Shown piece after piece: positions 41,101 through 53,900 of a DNA stretch of 64,000 nucleotides. A program made the position numbers and the translations under genes. This DNA is from Arion vulgaris (Eukaryota > Mollusca > Gastropoda > Stylommatophora > Arionidae), in the NCBI GenBank assembly GCA_020796225.1, contig CM036774.1:25720692-25784691 (forward strand), read 5' to 3'. Below the pieces are notes generated by a model. The model had not been told where the DNA came from and did no database searches. It was given only the letters and a program-made list of their open reading frames with translations. Within the stretch, counting starts at the first letter, position 1. Each line of letters starts with the position of its first letter.

Positions 41101-41892
41101 ATATGTTGGACATACCCTGAAAAGGAATTGTGAAAGAATCTCAAAGCATGCATTGCAGTGGGATGCAAATGTCTGGTCAACCAATAGTAACAACAGTTAT
41201 AAGAAAGATAAGATGAAGATATGTTGGACATACTCTGAAAAGGAATTGTGAAAGAATCTCAAAGCATGCATTGCAGTGGGATGCAAATGTCTGGTCAACC
41301 AATAGTAACAACAGTTATAAGAAAGAGAAGATGAAGATATGTTGGACATACTCTGAAAAGGAATTGTGAAAGAATCTCAAAGCATGCATTGCAGTGGGAT
41401 GCAAATGTCTGGTCAACCATGAGTAACAACAGTTATAAGAAAGAGAAGATGAAGATATGTTGGACATACTTTGACAAGAAAGGATCAAAGAATCTCAAAG
41501 AAGACAATGAAGTGGGATGCAAAACGTTCAAGAAAGAAAGGACGTCTTAAGAAACCTATGAAACGAACTTTAATAAGAGAAGCGAGCAATATCAGAATCA
41601 ATTTCCATAGAAGAGATTTAACTAACTGCCCAGGATAGATCGGTACGGAAAAATTGCTTGAAGGCCCTATGTAATGTATAACGATACGAGAGGAATATAT
41701 AATAATAAAAATAAGATTATTTTCTGTGTGAACATGGTTAGTCATGATCTGAATGTTCACAGCAGCGACTGCAGGAGGCGTGACTCCAAGAGAAGTGTTT
41801 TGTCAGAGAATTCTAAAGATGAGCTTCCTCTCAGAGACAGCAGTAAGTTTCTTTCTTTGTTTGTTTGTATACCTGTGTGTTCAGGTGTTGTA

Positions 41893-41923
<31 letters not shown>

Positions 41924-44900
41924 CACCGCCCAGACCAATGTACCAGATTTCCCATAAATTCTATTCATGTGGAAATCTGATTCATGCAGCCTTAGCATTG
42001 GTGTGTTTTACGTCACATCTTCAGCACTATTTGGAGCTCTGGTGCTTATCCTTCGGCGATGTATCCGGTTTCAGCCAGCGTTTACTCATTTTGCTCTCCA
42101 CTCTGTAGCCATCTATTGTTTTTTACGGTGTCGGGTAGCTAGCCCCATGCCCAACCTCCTTAGTCGCCTCTTATGACATGCATGGCAGGTAACTGGTTCT
42201 ATTCTTTACACCCCAATTTGGGCCCTGGTAACCACTCGGGCAGGGTGTTGTATATAAGTCTTCTGTATTGGATTGATAATGTTATCGTTATACAAGGACA
42301 TGGCCAAACTGTCTCAGTCGTCTTCTTCTTCTAACGTTCCATATCGACTAAAACTTGTTAAACTACTCTTTGTGATCTGTATGCGATCTGAGCCTAAGAG
42401 CGATTGTATGTTGTGCCAGTTATATGTCTACAACCGATTTCTGCAATGTTTTTATTTACTAGGGTAGCTTCTACCTCAGCCGCCTCTTACGACATGCCTT
42501 GTAGGTTGTACTATTATTATTCTTTGCTTCCCTTGTGTGCCCTAACAACATACTGACAAGTATTCATCAACTGTTGTTTATACAGAATTGAGGGATTGAG
42601 ATGGTTTAATAGGGTCACAAATGAGGAACTTATGGAGAGAGCAAAGCAGATTCCAGTGAACCAAGAGGAGAAGAAAAGATGCTAGCACTGCATAGGACAC
42701 ACATTGAGAAAGCCTGACTGAACTACAGGGTGTTTAAGATAAAAGTAGCCCGGTTGACAAATCAAAACTTGCCAATCGGGCTACTTTTATCTTGAACACC
42801 CTGTATAACAAGAATGGTCTTTTAATGGAACCCGCAGGGAAAATGAAAGAGAGGGAACCTAGACATATACGAAGACGAGATTTGGACGTAGAGATTAATT
42901 ATATATGGAAGAGCTAGAATGAGCTGCAGGAGATAGCTAAAGGTAGGAAGACTTGGCTTGAGTTGGTTGAGAGTCTGCTAAAGATAGGAAGACTTGGCTT
43001 GAGTTGGTTGAGAGTCTGCTAAAGATAGGAAGACTTAAGTTGGTTGAGAGTCTGCTAAAGATAGGAATACTTGGCTTGAGTTGGTTGAGAGTCTGCTAAA
43101 GATAGGAATACTTGGCTTGAGTTGGTTGAAGGTCTGCTAAAGATAGGAAGACTTGACTTGAGTTGGTTGATGGTCTGTTAAAGATAGGAATACTTGGCTT
43201 GAGTTGGTTGAGGGTCTGCTAAAGATAGGAATACTTGGCTTGAGTTGGTTGATGGTCTGCTAAAGATAGGAATACTTGGCTTGAGTTGGTTGAAGGTCTG
43301 CTAAAGATAGGAAGACTTGGCTTGAGTTGGTTGATGGTCTGCTAAAGATAGGAAGACTTGGCTTGAGTTGGTTGAGAGTCTGCTAAAGATAGGAAGACTT
43401 GGCTTGAGTTGGTTGAGAACCTGCTAAAGATAGGAAGACTTGACTTGAGTTGGTTGAGAGCCTATGCCACCACCAGGTTTAAAGATACACAAGAGAGAGA
43501 TAATAAGGCACCAAGTATTGTATTCATTGAATCATTGACTTTGTTATTTATCATTCACAGACCGTAAACACTTCGGAACATTTCCTCGAGGCTTTGAAGG
43601 TACTCAAATAGAGGCAGCTATTGAAGGAAAAAGTAATGGTAAGTAGAATAAGTAGTAATTGTAAGTACAGCAAGCAGCAATGGCAAGTATAATATGTAGT
43701 AATGGAAAGTAGATAAAGCAGTAATGGAAAGTAGAACAAGAAAATGAAGTAGTATATTCATGCTGGATTTCCTAAATGAGTGTTTGCACAGAATAGATTA
43801 GATGAACTGGTATGATAAGGTAACTAATGAAGAACTTCAGGAAAGTTGCAAACATCAGTGGAATCTTCTTCTTCTCGATCGTTCTTTTCGGCCATTTTGA
43901 TCATTCTTATTGTGATATATAAACAGCCTATACCAAGAACGTGTTTTTCATCACATCTTCAGCGCCATTTAAAGCTCTGGTGCTTATCCTTCTGCTATGT
44001 GTCTGATTTCAGCCCGCTTTTACTGGGTTCGCTCTCTGTCAGCCTTTGGCTGTCCCCAGCCGACCTGCAAGGCAGCAGTTTATCAATGGAATAAGATCCT
44101 CAGAACAGATGCTGGCATTAGATATAGGTGCATTCAGTATGACAACAAGCGGCATGACAATGGAGGTACTGGCGGTGACCAATGCAGTACTCTGGCTAGA
44201 GTCACAAAACTACACTCATACATGCATTTTGAGTGACTCATTGAGTATGATCCGAAAGGTGGAGGCCGGTTCGGTGCGCAGGCAATGGACTGAATCACTG
44301 CAGGCGTCAACAATTTGCAGAATTACACTTGTCTTTGTTCCGGAGCACGGCCATATCAGACGGCCAGCCAATGGACAGAGCTGACATCGTGAACACCCTC
44401 ATAAAGCGTGGCCGCAGAGAAGACCTTCATCTAAACCAATCCACGTCAACTACTAGATTGCGAGAACTGGGTTTGAAGATTGGTGTGGCAAGAAAAGAAC
44501 GGTACAACAGGTATACGAGTAGGCTCATCAATCAAAATAGAACTGGTACGGTCAGTCGCTGGACGCTGATGGAGATATTGTGAAGGAGATCGGAGCACCT
44601 ATTGACATGTCCGGAGTGCAATGAAGATATTCCAAACTGAAACTAAAGAAGGCCAGCTAATAGTATAGCTAGATGGGTCTTGTTCTAGGATGTGCAAGGA
44701 AAGAGAGCTGAGCTGTGTTTTATATTTAGCTTATATTCTTGGATCAATAATTTGACGGTGAACAAGTATTGCTGGCTTTTGGAAATCAAAAATTACCACA
44801 AACAGCATTTGAAGCACAAACCCTTATTTCTTACTGCAGCCATTGCCTAGCCCTACAGACAAGTGTTTTAAGAACATAACTGGAAGAGCTTGAGAAAAGG

Positions 44901-47900
44901 TGGATAACAATTGCTTTGTATTCATTCTATCAGAGTAACATTGCTATTTGAGGTGCACTGTCTGTTGGTAATCTATTATGTTACCCAACCATTTCATTTG
45001 TTGTTTCTTGGTGAAGTTCAGTACTGATGTTGTACCCAATTTTTTTCCTGATGTCTTCATTTCTAAACTGTTTAAAAGGGTTTTAAAGCCAAAGCATGCC
45101 CAGCGTGTTCGTAGCGCGTTGGACTACGGGTGACTATCCTTCTGTGTGTGCGGGTTCAATTCCGCTGGATGGCAGAAAAAGCCACAGATTCCCCAGATTT
45201 ACGGTGTTCGTGGCACCGAACCGAAGGGTTACGATGTCCATGGCACCAAGCCGAAGAGCTGAAAAGCTCAAGTGCTTCTGGATCGGAAAAAAAAAAAAAA
45301 AAAGCCGAAGGATTGACTTCATTGCACCGGGTTTTACCCATATGGTTCAGTCCTCTCCGCAGAAATGGCACGCCACCTGCCAAGAGTATTGCACAAAGCA
45401 CGAATTTCGTAGCTCTAGCAACAATCTTAGGGTCTCTGGAAAAACTGCACTTGTGAACAGAACTGCACGGTCCGGATTTGAACCTTCGACTCGCAAGGCA
45501 AAGGGCTTAGCCACAGAGACACCCCCACCCCACTGTGTAAAAGATTGTGTTGAGCAATGCTCCTTTAGTGTTCATGGTGACATATTTGCATTTCAAAATT
45601 AGCTCCATTTGTCCTATGATTTGATTTGATTTATTGTATCTACGTTGGATTTCGTTCGCTATTCTTCCATTTGCTGAAAAAATGCTCCCTATGTATGTAA
45701 CGCCTTTGACTTCTTTTAATGAATGATTGTCATCATTTTCACAAATGTAATAAAATTTTCTTTTATTCTGTAGGACACCAGACGTTCCCAAGATCAGCCA
45801 TCAGACGTCTGGAAAATGAATTATCTATGAACTCTCTAATGTCACACAGTTCAGAGGGCACCTTAGACACACGGAGCTTGGACTCCCGAAGTTCATCTAG
45901 TAGTGGCTTACCAGCTGATGCAGATTTTGATTCACCTGGAGGAAGATATTCATTTAGTGGGCCACTGTTTTCTAAATGTATGAGTCAATTTGATGTCGAT
46001 GAAATTTCTTTATATCTGACAAACTATATAGTTTTTGTCATATTTATCTTCCGCTCGTGTGTTCCCGGGGCCCGTAATGGGAGCAAAGAATAGTACCACT
46101 GCTACCTACAAGGCATGTTGTAAGAGGCGACTGAGGTAGGGGCCTAGGGAAGCTACCTTAGTAAATAAAAACGTTGCAGAAATCGGATGTGCTGGCCTAC
46201 TTGTAGGCACAAAACTAGCACAATGTACAATTGCTCTTATGCTCCGATCACATGCAAATCACAAAGAGTGGTTAAACAAGTGGTCGATATGAAGCGTGCG
46301 AAGAAGAGGAAGGATGTGTTAGTCTATTTGCAAGCACATAACTAGCACAATGTGCAATCACTCTTTGGCTCAGATCACATACAAATCACAGAGTGGTTGA
46401 TATGGAACATTTGAAGAAGAAGAACAATATTTCTCTTCTACTGTATTCTACTCTTTATAAAGCAGACTGAAGAACTGCAGATAGAAGAACTGAAGGATAC
46501 AGAAGTCCCGACACAAACCGACAGCTTGCTTACATGCATAAGACAGTCACCAGAGTGCCAACATCAACCATCCAACACTTGAATTTGCATTTCAAATCGA
46601 AGGGAACAGCCGTACCACAAAAACAGCAATACACACTAGTATTAGGGTATAAGATAGCTTCTAGCTTGTCCGAGACTGCAGTTCGCCATTTTCTGAATAT
46701 ACAATTCAACACAATCACTGTGGGCACAAACAAAAAGCATTTCAAATTAAATACACAGTGTCACTCCAAGCACTCATCTCAGTAGTTTATCAACTAATAC
46801 TGGACATCATTGAGCTGGACTTATAACCCGTAGCTGTTGTCCTCTGTGTTGGTTTTGTCAACAAACTCGACCACAAAGTGACCTCTCCGTGACTCATGCC
46901 TGGGCAATTTTTATGGAGTAGCTGAGTTGCCCAAGCGCCAACTACCCTCTCACCTCGCTGAGAGAATCCAGAGGAGTGCAAGTACGACGTTTAGTTTCAG
47001 TTTGGTTGCAGGAGCTGCCGGTAGGGCATCACATGATACCTGTCCAGCTTAGGGGTACACTCTGAATTTTCTGTTTGGGTTTACTCCCGAGGCTCCCACA
47101 AGGCAGTGGGGCTATTTGCCCATAGCTGGGAGTCTGGTTCTTGGATATCAGGGTAAATCCACTCATATCACAAGTCTGGGGGCCAGACCTTCACCTAGAT
47201 TTTTTGTCGGGTTTACTCCCCACAGGACAGTTTTAAAAAAAAATAAACCCTGACCTAGGGGAATCCATCTTCCTAGGCGAGCCATTGCCCCGTTAGCCTT
47301 CTACCTCAAGGTCAAAGTTTCCCGGTATACACTGTTGGGAGGTGGGGTTGGCTTGCATGTTCTAGGTCATCAGCATTTTCGCCCTTCCTAAGAGAGACTA
47401 GCCAATCCTAACTCTGCTGAATGCAGGCTCAGGACACACCTTATAGAGACCTAATACTGGATAATGTCTGTACTAATAATTACTGTTTTTCTTCATAATG
47501 AGTATTTGATGTATTATAATATTGTGTTTCTTGTTCTTCAGCTCCGCGTGCCCCAGCTAATTGGAAAAGGGGTCGGCTGTTGGGATCAGGGGCTTTTGGT
47601 GAAGTGTATCTATGCTGTGATTCAGATTCCTCTATAGAGCTGGCAGTCAAGCAGGTTCAGCTAGGAGCTTTGAATGCTGAGGTTTCTAAGGTAAGTACGT
47701 CATCATTAAGGAAATTACTTCTATTGCTGTGTCGCTCCTGTTATCTAGTGACATCATTATCCTTTTGTTGTCCCCAGTCTAACTGTAATGTAAAATCAAC
47801 AAAACTGAAATAATGACATTCACTGTGATGCTCGTCCATCTCGGGGAATGATGGCCACAATTTTTCATCCAAGAGAGCGTAGTTGCATTACGTTTGTCTG

Positions 47901-50900
47901 TGTGTGCGTAGATGACTAGTGAGCTCGATGCTGGCCTGAAATGTTCTTTTGCAATGTTTGATGGATGAAATGGTGACTTGCACGATGATTTGGTTTAAAG
48001 TGAGAAAGAGTTGCGTAGTTAGCGATCTCACTCTCTGGCCCAATTCCTTGTATGTCCAGTGGCAGGACAAAGTCAGGACGACTGGAGAAGGATCCTGGTG
48101 CAGCGGATGACCAGGGTGTTCTACGTGCCTGGCCGTGCTCACTACACTCTGCAACACGGTGCTGGCAGACACTGTCTTGCCCGTTGAACCAGAGTATGGT
48201 TTCATCCGCACAGTCTGCTGAGTCCAGTCTTTACATGCAGGGTTGGCATCCCCTGATTGGTTTAGTACCAAATCGGTTACCCATGCCTGGTTTAGCCGGG
48301 CTGTCACAGCCGTTGCCCGGGGGGTGGCTGCTGTTGCATGCTGACAACTACTAGGGGCCACAGGCATGAGGTGGAAATCAAGTTTGGACCAAATGGGGAT
48401 GGGCCCTGAGAAGGGCATGACAGTCATCCTTACCAGAGGTAATACCAATCCCTGACATTCCCAGACCCTCCAACATTTGCTAGAGTAGAAAGCAATACCA
48501 ATATCTCCATTGATAAACATCAATTAAAACAAGTCAAAAAGACTTCATATACCTAGGCAGCATTTTTTCAGCAAATGGAAGAATAACTAACGAAATCCAA
48601 CATAGATGCAATAAAGCAAATCAAATAATAGGACAAATGGCACCAATTTTGAAATGCAAATATGTCACCATGAACACTACATGAGCATTGTTCAACATAA
48701 TCTTTCTTTCAACATTATGCTATCAGTGCCAAACCTGGACACTGAGTTAAAAAAATAGAAGAAAACTAGTCGTGACAGAGATGAAGTGTGTACGCAGAAT
48801 GTTGAGGGTATCAAGAAGAGACATGTTTAGAAGTGAAGAAATCAGAAAAAAGGTGTGTGCAACATCAGTACTGAACTTCATCAAGAAACAACAAATTAAA
48901 TTGTTTGACCACATAAACAGATTACCAACAGACAGAATGCATCTTCTTCAAACGCTCCATATCGACCACTTGTTAAACCACTCTTTGTGATCTGTATGTG
49001 ATCTGAGCCTAAGAGCAATTGTACATTGTGCCAGTTTTTGTGCCTACAAGTAGACCAGCACATTCGATGTTTGCTGTTTTTATTTACTAGGTAGCTTCCT
49101 TGGCCACTACCTCAGTCGCCTCTTACGACATGCCTTGTAGGTCGCAGTGGTACTATTCTTTGCTCTACTTCGGACCCCGGTACCACACGGGCAACAGTGG
49201 GCCTCAAAGAGCAATGTTACTCCGACACAGTGGATACAAAGCAAAAGACTGTCCATGCAAAAGGTGAACCTCAGAAATAACAGGGGCGATGAAAAACACT
49301 GTTTATGAAGTGCTCAGAAAAGCCTGTTCTAGAAATCTCATCTTATCCTAAACTCTGTGAAGCAAAAGAGGATTAGAATAAAGAAGAATAAGTTGGATAT
49401 CATTTCTTCAGCTAACAGTTTTTCTTTAAACCCTTCCACTCAATATTTACTTCCCTTGTTTTGCCTCTGTGTTTACATTCAGTATATTTGGCTTATGAAA
49501 CTTTCAATATTTGTTTGATAATATAACAGGAGGTACGAGCTTTAGAGAATGAACTCCAACTTCTGCGTAACTTCCAGCATGAACGAATTGTACAGTACTA
49601 TGGATGTCAACAAGAAAGTAAAATCTTGTCCATATTTATGGAGTACATGCCGGGGGTAAGTGCTAACTTTGTCTTTTTTAGTCTTCGTAAGTATGCCCAT
49701 TTGTGAAACTTGTGCTAGTCACTTTACGTGTCGAATAGCATCCGACTGAATGGATTCAAGCGTGAGATCCCTGTCGGGAGACTCGGGTTCTATTTCCGGT
49801 ATGGTCAATTCGTTTTTTTTCTTTCAGGGACTAAAAGAAAACTCCTAACCTGAATAGTTACGCGATGACTGCTCTAGCTATATTCTGCACCAATAGGGAG
49901 GCATAGATCCGCAACTTAGGTCTTCCAAGCCCTCCTATCCAAGGCCATATTTTCCAGATCTTTCCCCATTTTCTTGCATTTCGTCTCTGGTGCAGCATGA
50001 TTTCCTTCCTAATTTTATCAGGCTTCTTCATGAGGGAATCCTTCTTTTACCTCAGGTTGTGAGCTATGAATTTCATTGGTTTGTCGTTTCAGTAGCTATC
50101 TAGTGTTTTCACAGGGTGGGATAGCTAGCCCCACGCCCAACCTCCTTAATTGCCTCTTACGACTTGCATGGCAGGTAACAGTGGTTCTACTCTTTACACC
50201 TCTAATTTGGGCCCTGGTAACCACTTGGGCTGCACTAACAATACAGCCATTAAGTTTTGTTGGTGTCGGTGATGGTACTCGTCCATCACTGGTGATGATG
50301 ACCACACAATTTTCATCCAAGGGAATGTAGTTGCGTTATGTTTGTCTATGTGCGCGTAGATGACTAGTGAGCCCAATGCGGGCTTTAAATGTTCTTGTAC
50401 AGTGTGGGCAAGGTATACTTGCACCTGTGGGGAGTTTTACTGCCTTTCTATTTTGACGTTTTTGTTCCATCCAGGCTGTTCTACCTGCCTCGCAGGCCGA
50501 AAAAGTGTGCGCCAGGCTGATCTGTCTTGAGCAACATTCTCCCAGTTGTTGACATCTATGCCAAAGGATTTCATCCAGTTTTTGAGTGTGTCTTTGAATC
50601 GCTTTTTCTGACCACCCTGTGAGCGTTTAGCGTTATACAGCTCACCATAATAGAGTCGTTTGGGTATTCTGCAATCCGGCATTCAAGCCACATGTCCTGC
50701 CCATCGTACCTGGGACTGCATTAAGATTGTATAGATGCTGGGGAGAGCGGCTCTTTTTAGAACCTCTGTGTCTGGGATCATATCCTGCCGTTTGATGTTC
50801 ATTATTTTTCTGAGGCAGACTGTGTGAAAGTGGTTTAGCTTGCTTGCGTGTCGCTGATATACAGTCCAAGATTCGCACGCGTGAAGAAGGCCTGGAAGCA

Positions 50901-53900
50901 ATTGGTGTATGTATGATGTACATGACTGCAGGATGTGCTCTGGAGTCTGTGCTTCTGTCTGACATGCACACTGTGCAGTCTGAGCAGGCTTTATTCTGTG
51001 CATGTGATGGTTGAGCCTGCATTGTCCTGTTCTGAGCTGGAAGATTGGTGTGTGCTGCTTTCTGTTTCGTGTTCTGATGGGATTTTGTGGGTGTTTGCTG
51101 TGGGTTTCTTGCTTCCACAACTCTTTGTATTTTCGCTTGATATGTGTCTTTATCTCTGGTAGTAACACTGGAGGTTTTTGTTGTATCAATTTTATTCCCT
51201 CCTTAGCTAGCTTAGATGTCAACTTTAATTGTTCACCTTACATAATGGTAAAAATATGATACCACCTTAGGATATGCATTGCTTGTCACTTTACATTTCT
51301 ATACCCATGTGTGCAGGAGGTATGAGGGCTAATTCCTATTCTCATCTGTGAAACGTTGAGTATAAGATTGAACCTACAACTCTTGTGTCCGAGTCGAAAG
51401 GCGAACAATTGCGCATTATGTTATTGATATCACCTTCATCATCAAGTAGCTTGTCCCTTCCGGAACTTGGCTCCCATGACAGCAGCCCTGAAAAACTATA
51501 TTCTGTGCAAGATCCCTGGCGCCAGCAGCAGTCATTCTCAGCTCGTCAATGACATATTGCATCCATCATCTTCTAGGTCTTTCATTCTTCTTCCATACCA
51601 CGCATAATTCTTTCCAAAATTATCTTCTTCTCTAGGCACTCATGTTGTTTGGTGTATCCGAAATATTTAATTTTCTTTAATCGCCAAATCTCTTTAATAT
51701 CAAGCTGTTGCCAAACAGAAGCATTTGTTCTTTTCTCTGTCCATGATATTCTAAATACTCTTCGGTAGAATTTGCATTCAGAGGCATTAATGATCTCCGC
51801 CGCTTTGTCAGTGGTCCATGTCAGTGATACCACCTTAGATAATAATCAAATATGATACCTTCTTATATAGTGTGATAACATATGATAAAATCCCTGTGTG
51901 TATATCTTCTCAGGGATCTGTCCTGGATCATATGAAACAATATGGACCTCTGACGGAAAATGTGACAAGAAAATACACCAGACAGGTTTTACAGGGTCTG
52001 GCATTCCTACACAAGAATGTCATTGTACACAGAGATATTAAAGGTACTGTAACATTGTTATCTCTTATTCATTCAGTTCCAAATGGAGCATAGGGCTGTA
52101 ATCTATGTTAGTTTTTTTAGTCAACATTTTTAGTTTTTCAAATTAATGTTTCTAAAGGAATATAGAGTGACCTAACTAACTTCTTCTCCAATACTGTTTA
52201 GCCTCACAGCATCAGGATAAGAAGAGATTTCTAGAACAAGCTTTTGTGTGCACTTCATCAATACTGTCTTTCATTGCCTCTGTTATCTCTGAGGTTCACC
52301 TTATGCGTGGCCTGCCTTTTGCTCTGTATCCATTATATCGGTGCAACATTGTTCTTTGAGGTGCACTGTCTGTTGGTAATCTGCTTACGTAGCAGAACCA
52401 TTTCATTTGTCGATTCTTGATGAAGTCTAGTACTGATGTTGTGTCCACTATTTTGCTGATGTCTTCATTTCTCAACCGGTCTCTTCTTGTTACCTCCAGC
52501 AATCTGCGTACACACTTCATCTCTGTTGTGACTAGTTTTTTTCTGTCATTTGTTGTCAACGACCAGGTTTGACACTGGTAGCATAATGTGGGGAGAAATA
52601 TTGTGTTCATCAATGCTGTTTTTGTGTTCATGATGACATGTTTGCACAGGAGTCACTTTATCAATCTCTGCATTTACATATTCTTTTCATTGGCACAGCT
52701 GCAAATGTTCTGAGAGACACCCTTGGTAATGTGAAACTTGGGGACTTTGGGGCATCCAAGAGGTTGCAGACAATAACAAGTGCAACAGGTTTGAAGACAT
52801 CAGTTGGAACTCCTCACTGGATGGCCCCAGAGGTCATCAATGGAGAAGGATATGGTCGCAAAGCTGATCTATGGTAAGTTTAAGACTACTAACTTTAGCT
52901 AGGAAGTAACTGTAGTCCTAACATTACCTAGACAGTAGTTACAGACAGCAGTGTGTCTAATAACTTTACCTAAGGAGTAACTACAGTCTTAGTAAGTCTA
53001 CTAAAAAAAAGCATTTAAAGCTGAAGGGTTGACTTCATTATACCGGGTGTATCCCATGTGTTTCAGTCCCCTCTCTGCAGAAATGACACATCACCTGCGA
53101 AGATATCGTACAAAGCATAACTCCGTAGCTCCTGCAAAAATCCTAGAGGTCTAGGGGGAAAAAAACTGCACTCGTGAACAGAACGGCCCTGTCTGGATTT
53201 GAACCCATGACCTTCGGAACGCAAAGCGCAGCGGAACACTTAGTCACAGAGACCCTGAGCAAGATAACGAACATTTCATAGTCCTAAACTACAGATATCA
53301 GTGTGGTTATTATATTAACCAAGACTGTACTTGCAGTCTATAGTCTACAAACCTTACCTAGATATTGACTACAGACATTAGCAGATATGCTTACTTTACT
53401 TACTTACTTAATCCTGTCATGCCTAGTGACACATGGGGCTTCAGAAAGGACTTTCCATGCTCTCCTGTCCCGTGCAACCTTCAGCGCAGATCCCCACATC
53501 AGAGATGCGGTGTCCAGTTCCTCTTCCATCATGCGCCTCCATGTTGTCCGTGGTCTGCCTTTCTTTCTCTTTCCTCTGGTGTCCAAGTGAGGGCTATCCT
53601 TGCAGGCATTTCTTGTCTCATTCTCATAACATGTCCGAGTCATTTCCATTTTCTCTTTTTGAGTATGTCATTCATTGCCTCTTGTCTTGTATCTTGGAGT
53701 AGTTGGTTATTGGATATTTTTACTGGCCAAAAGATTGCCAAGATTCTGCGAAGACATATGCTTACTTTACCAAAGACAATAGGGAAGAAGATTACAGTAA
53801 AGAACCATATACCAAAACATGAACTGTTCCAAGATAAGGTTGTCTGCACTATACAAGAACAGTCTCTGCTTATCATAAGACAAGTACTAGCAAACTTATT

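Larger units (their letters stand above)
42585..43490 (+). mobile_element. LINE-8 3' end with a MITE insertion and a 41-bp array
   Basis: A degraded [13 protein letters not shown] segment is followed by the MITE, then [16 protein letters not shown] and [19 protein letters not shown]. The last segment is amplified. The element ends GAGAGCCTATGCCACCACCA, like 61605-61640. Confidence 0.82.
44920..45765 (-). mobile_element. LINE-2 copy split by SINE-C and SINE-D
   Basis: 44920-45075 matches 27640-27790. After the two SINEs, 45535-45765 gives, on -, [20 protein letters not shown] and [20 protein letters not shown]. It reaches almost to the exon G acceptor. Confidence 0.82.

Noticed and set aside
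48052..48354. 100-codon + strand ORF
   Set aside because: It overlaps a longer - strand frame that runs into a LINE zinc finger; no recognisable domain.
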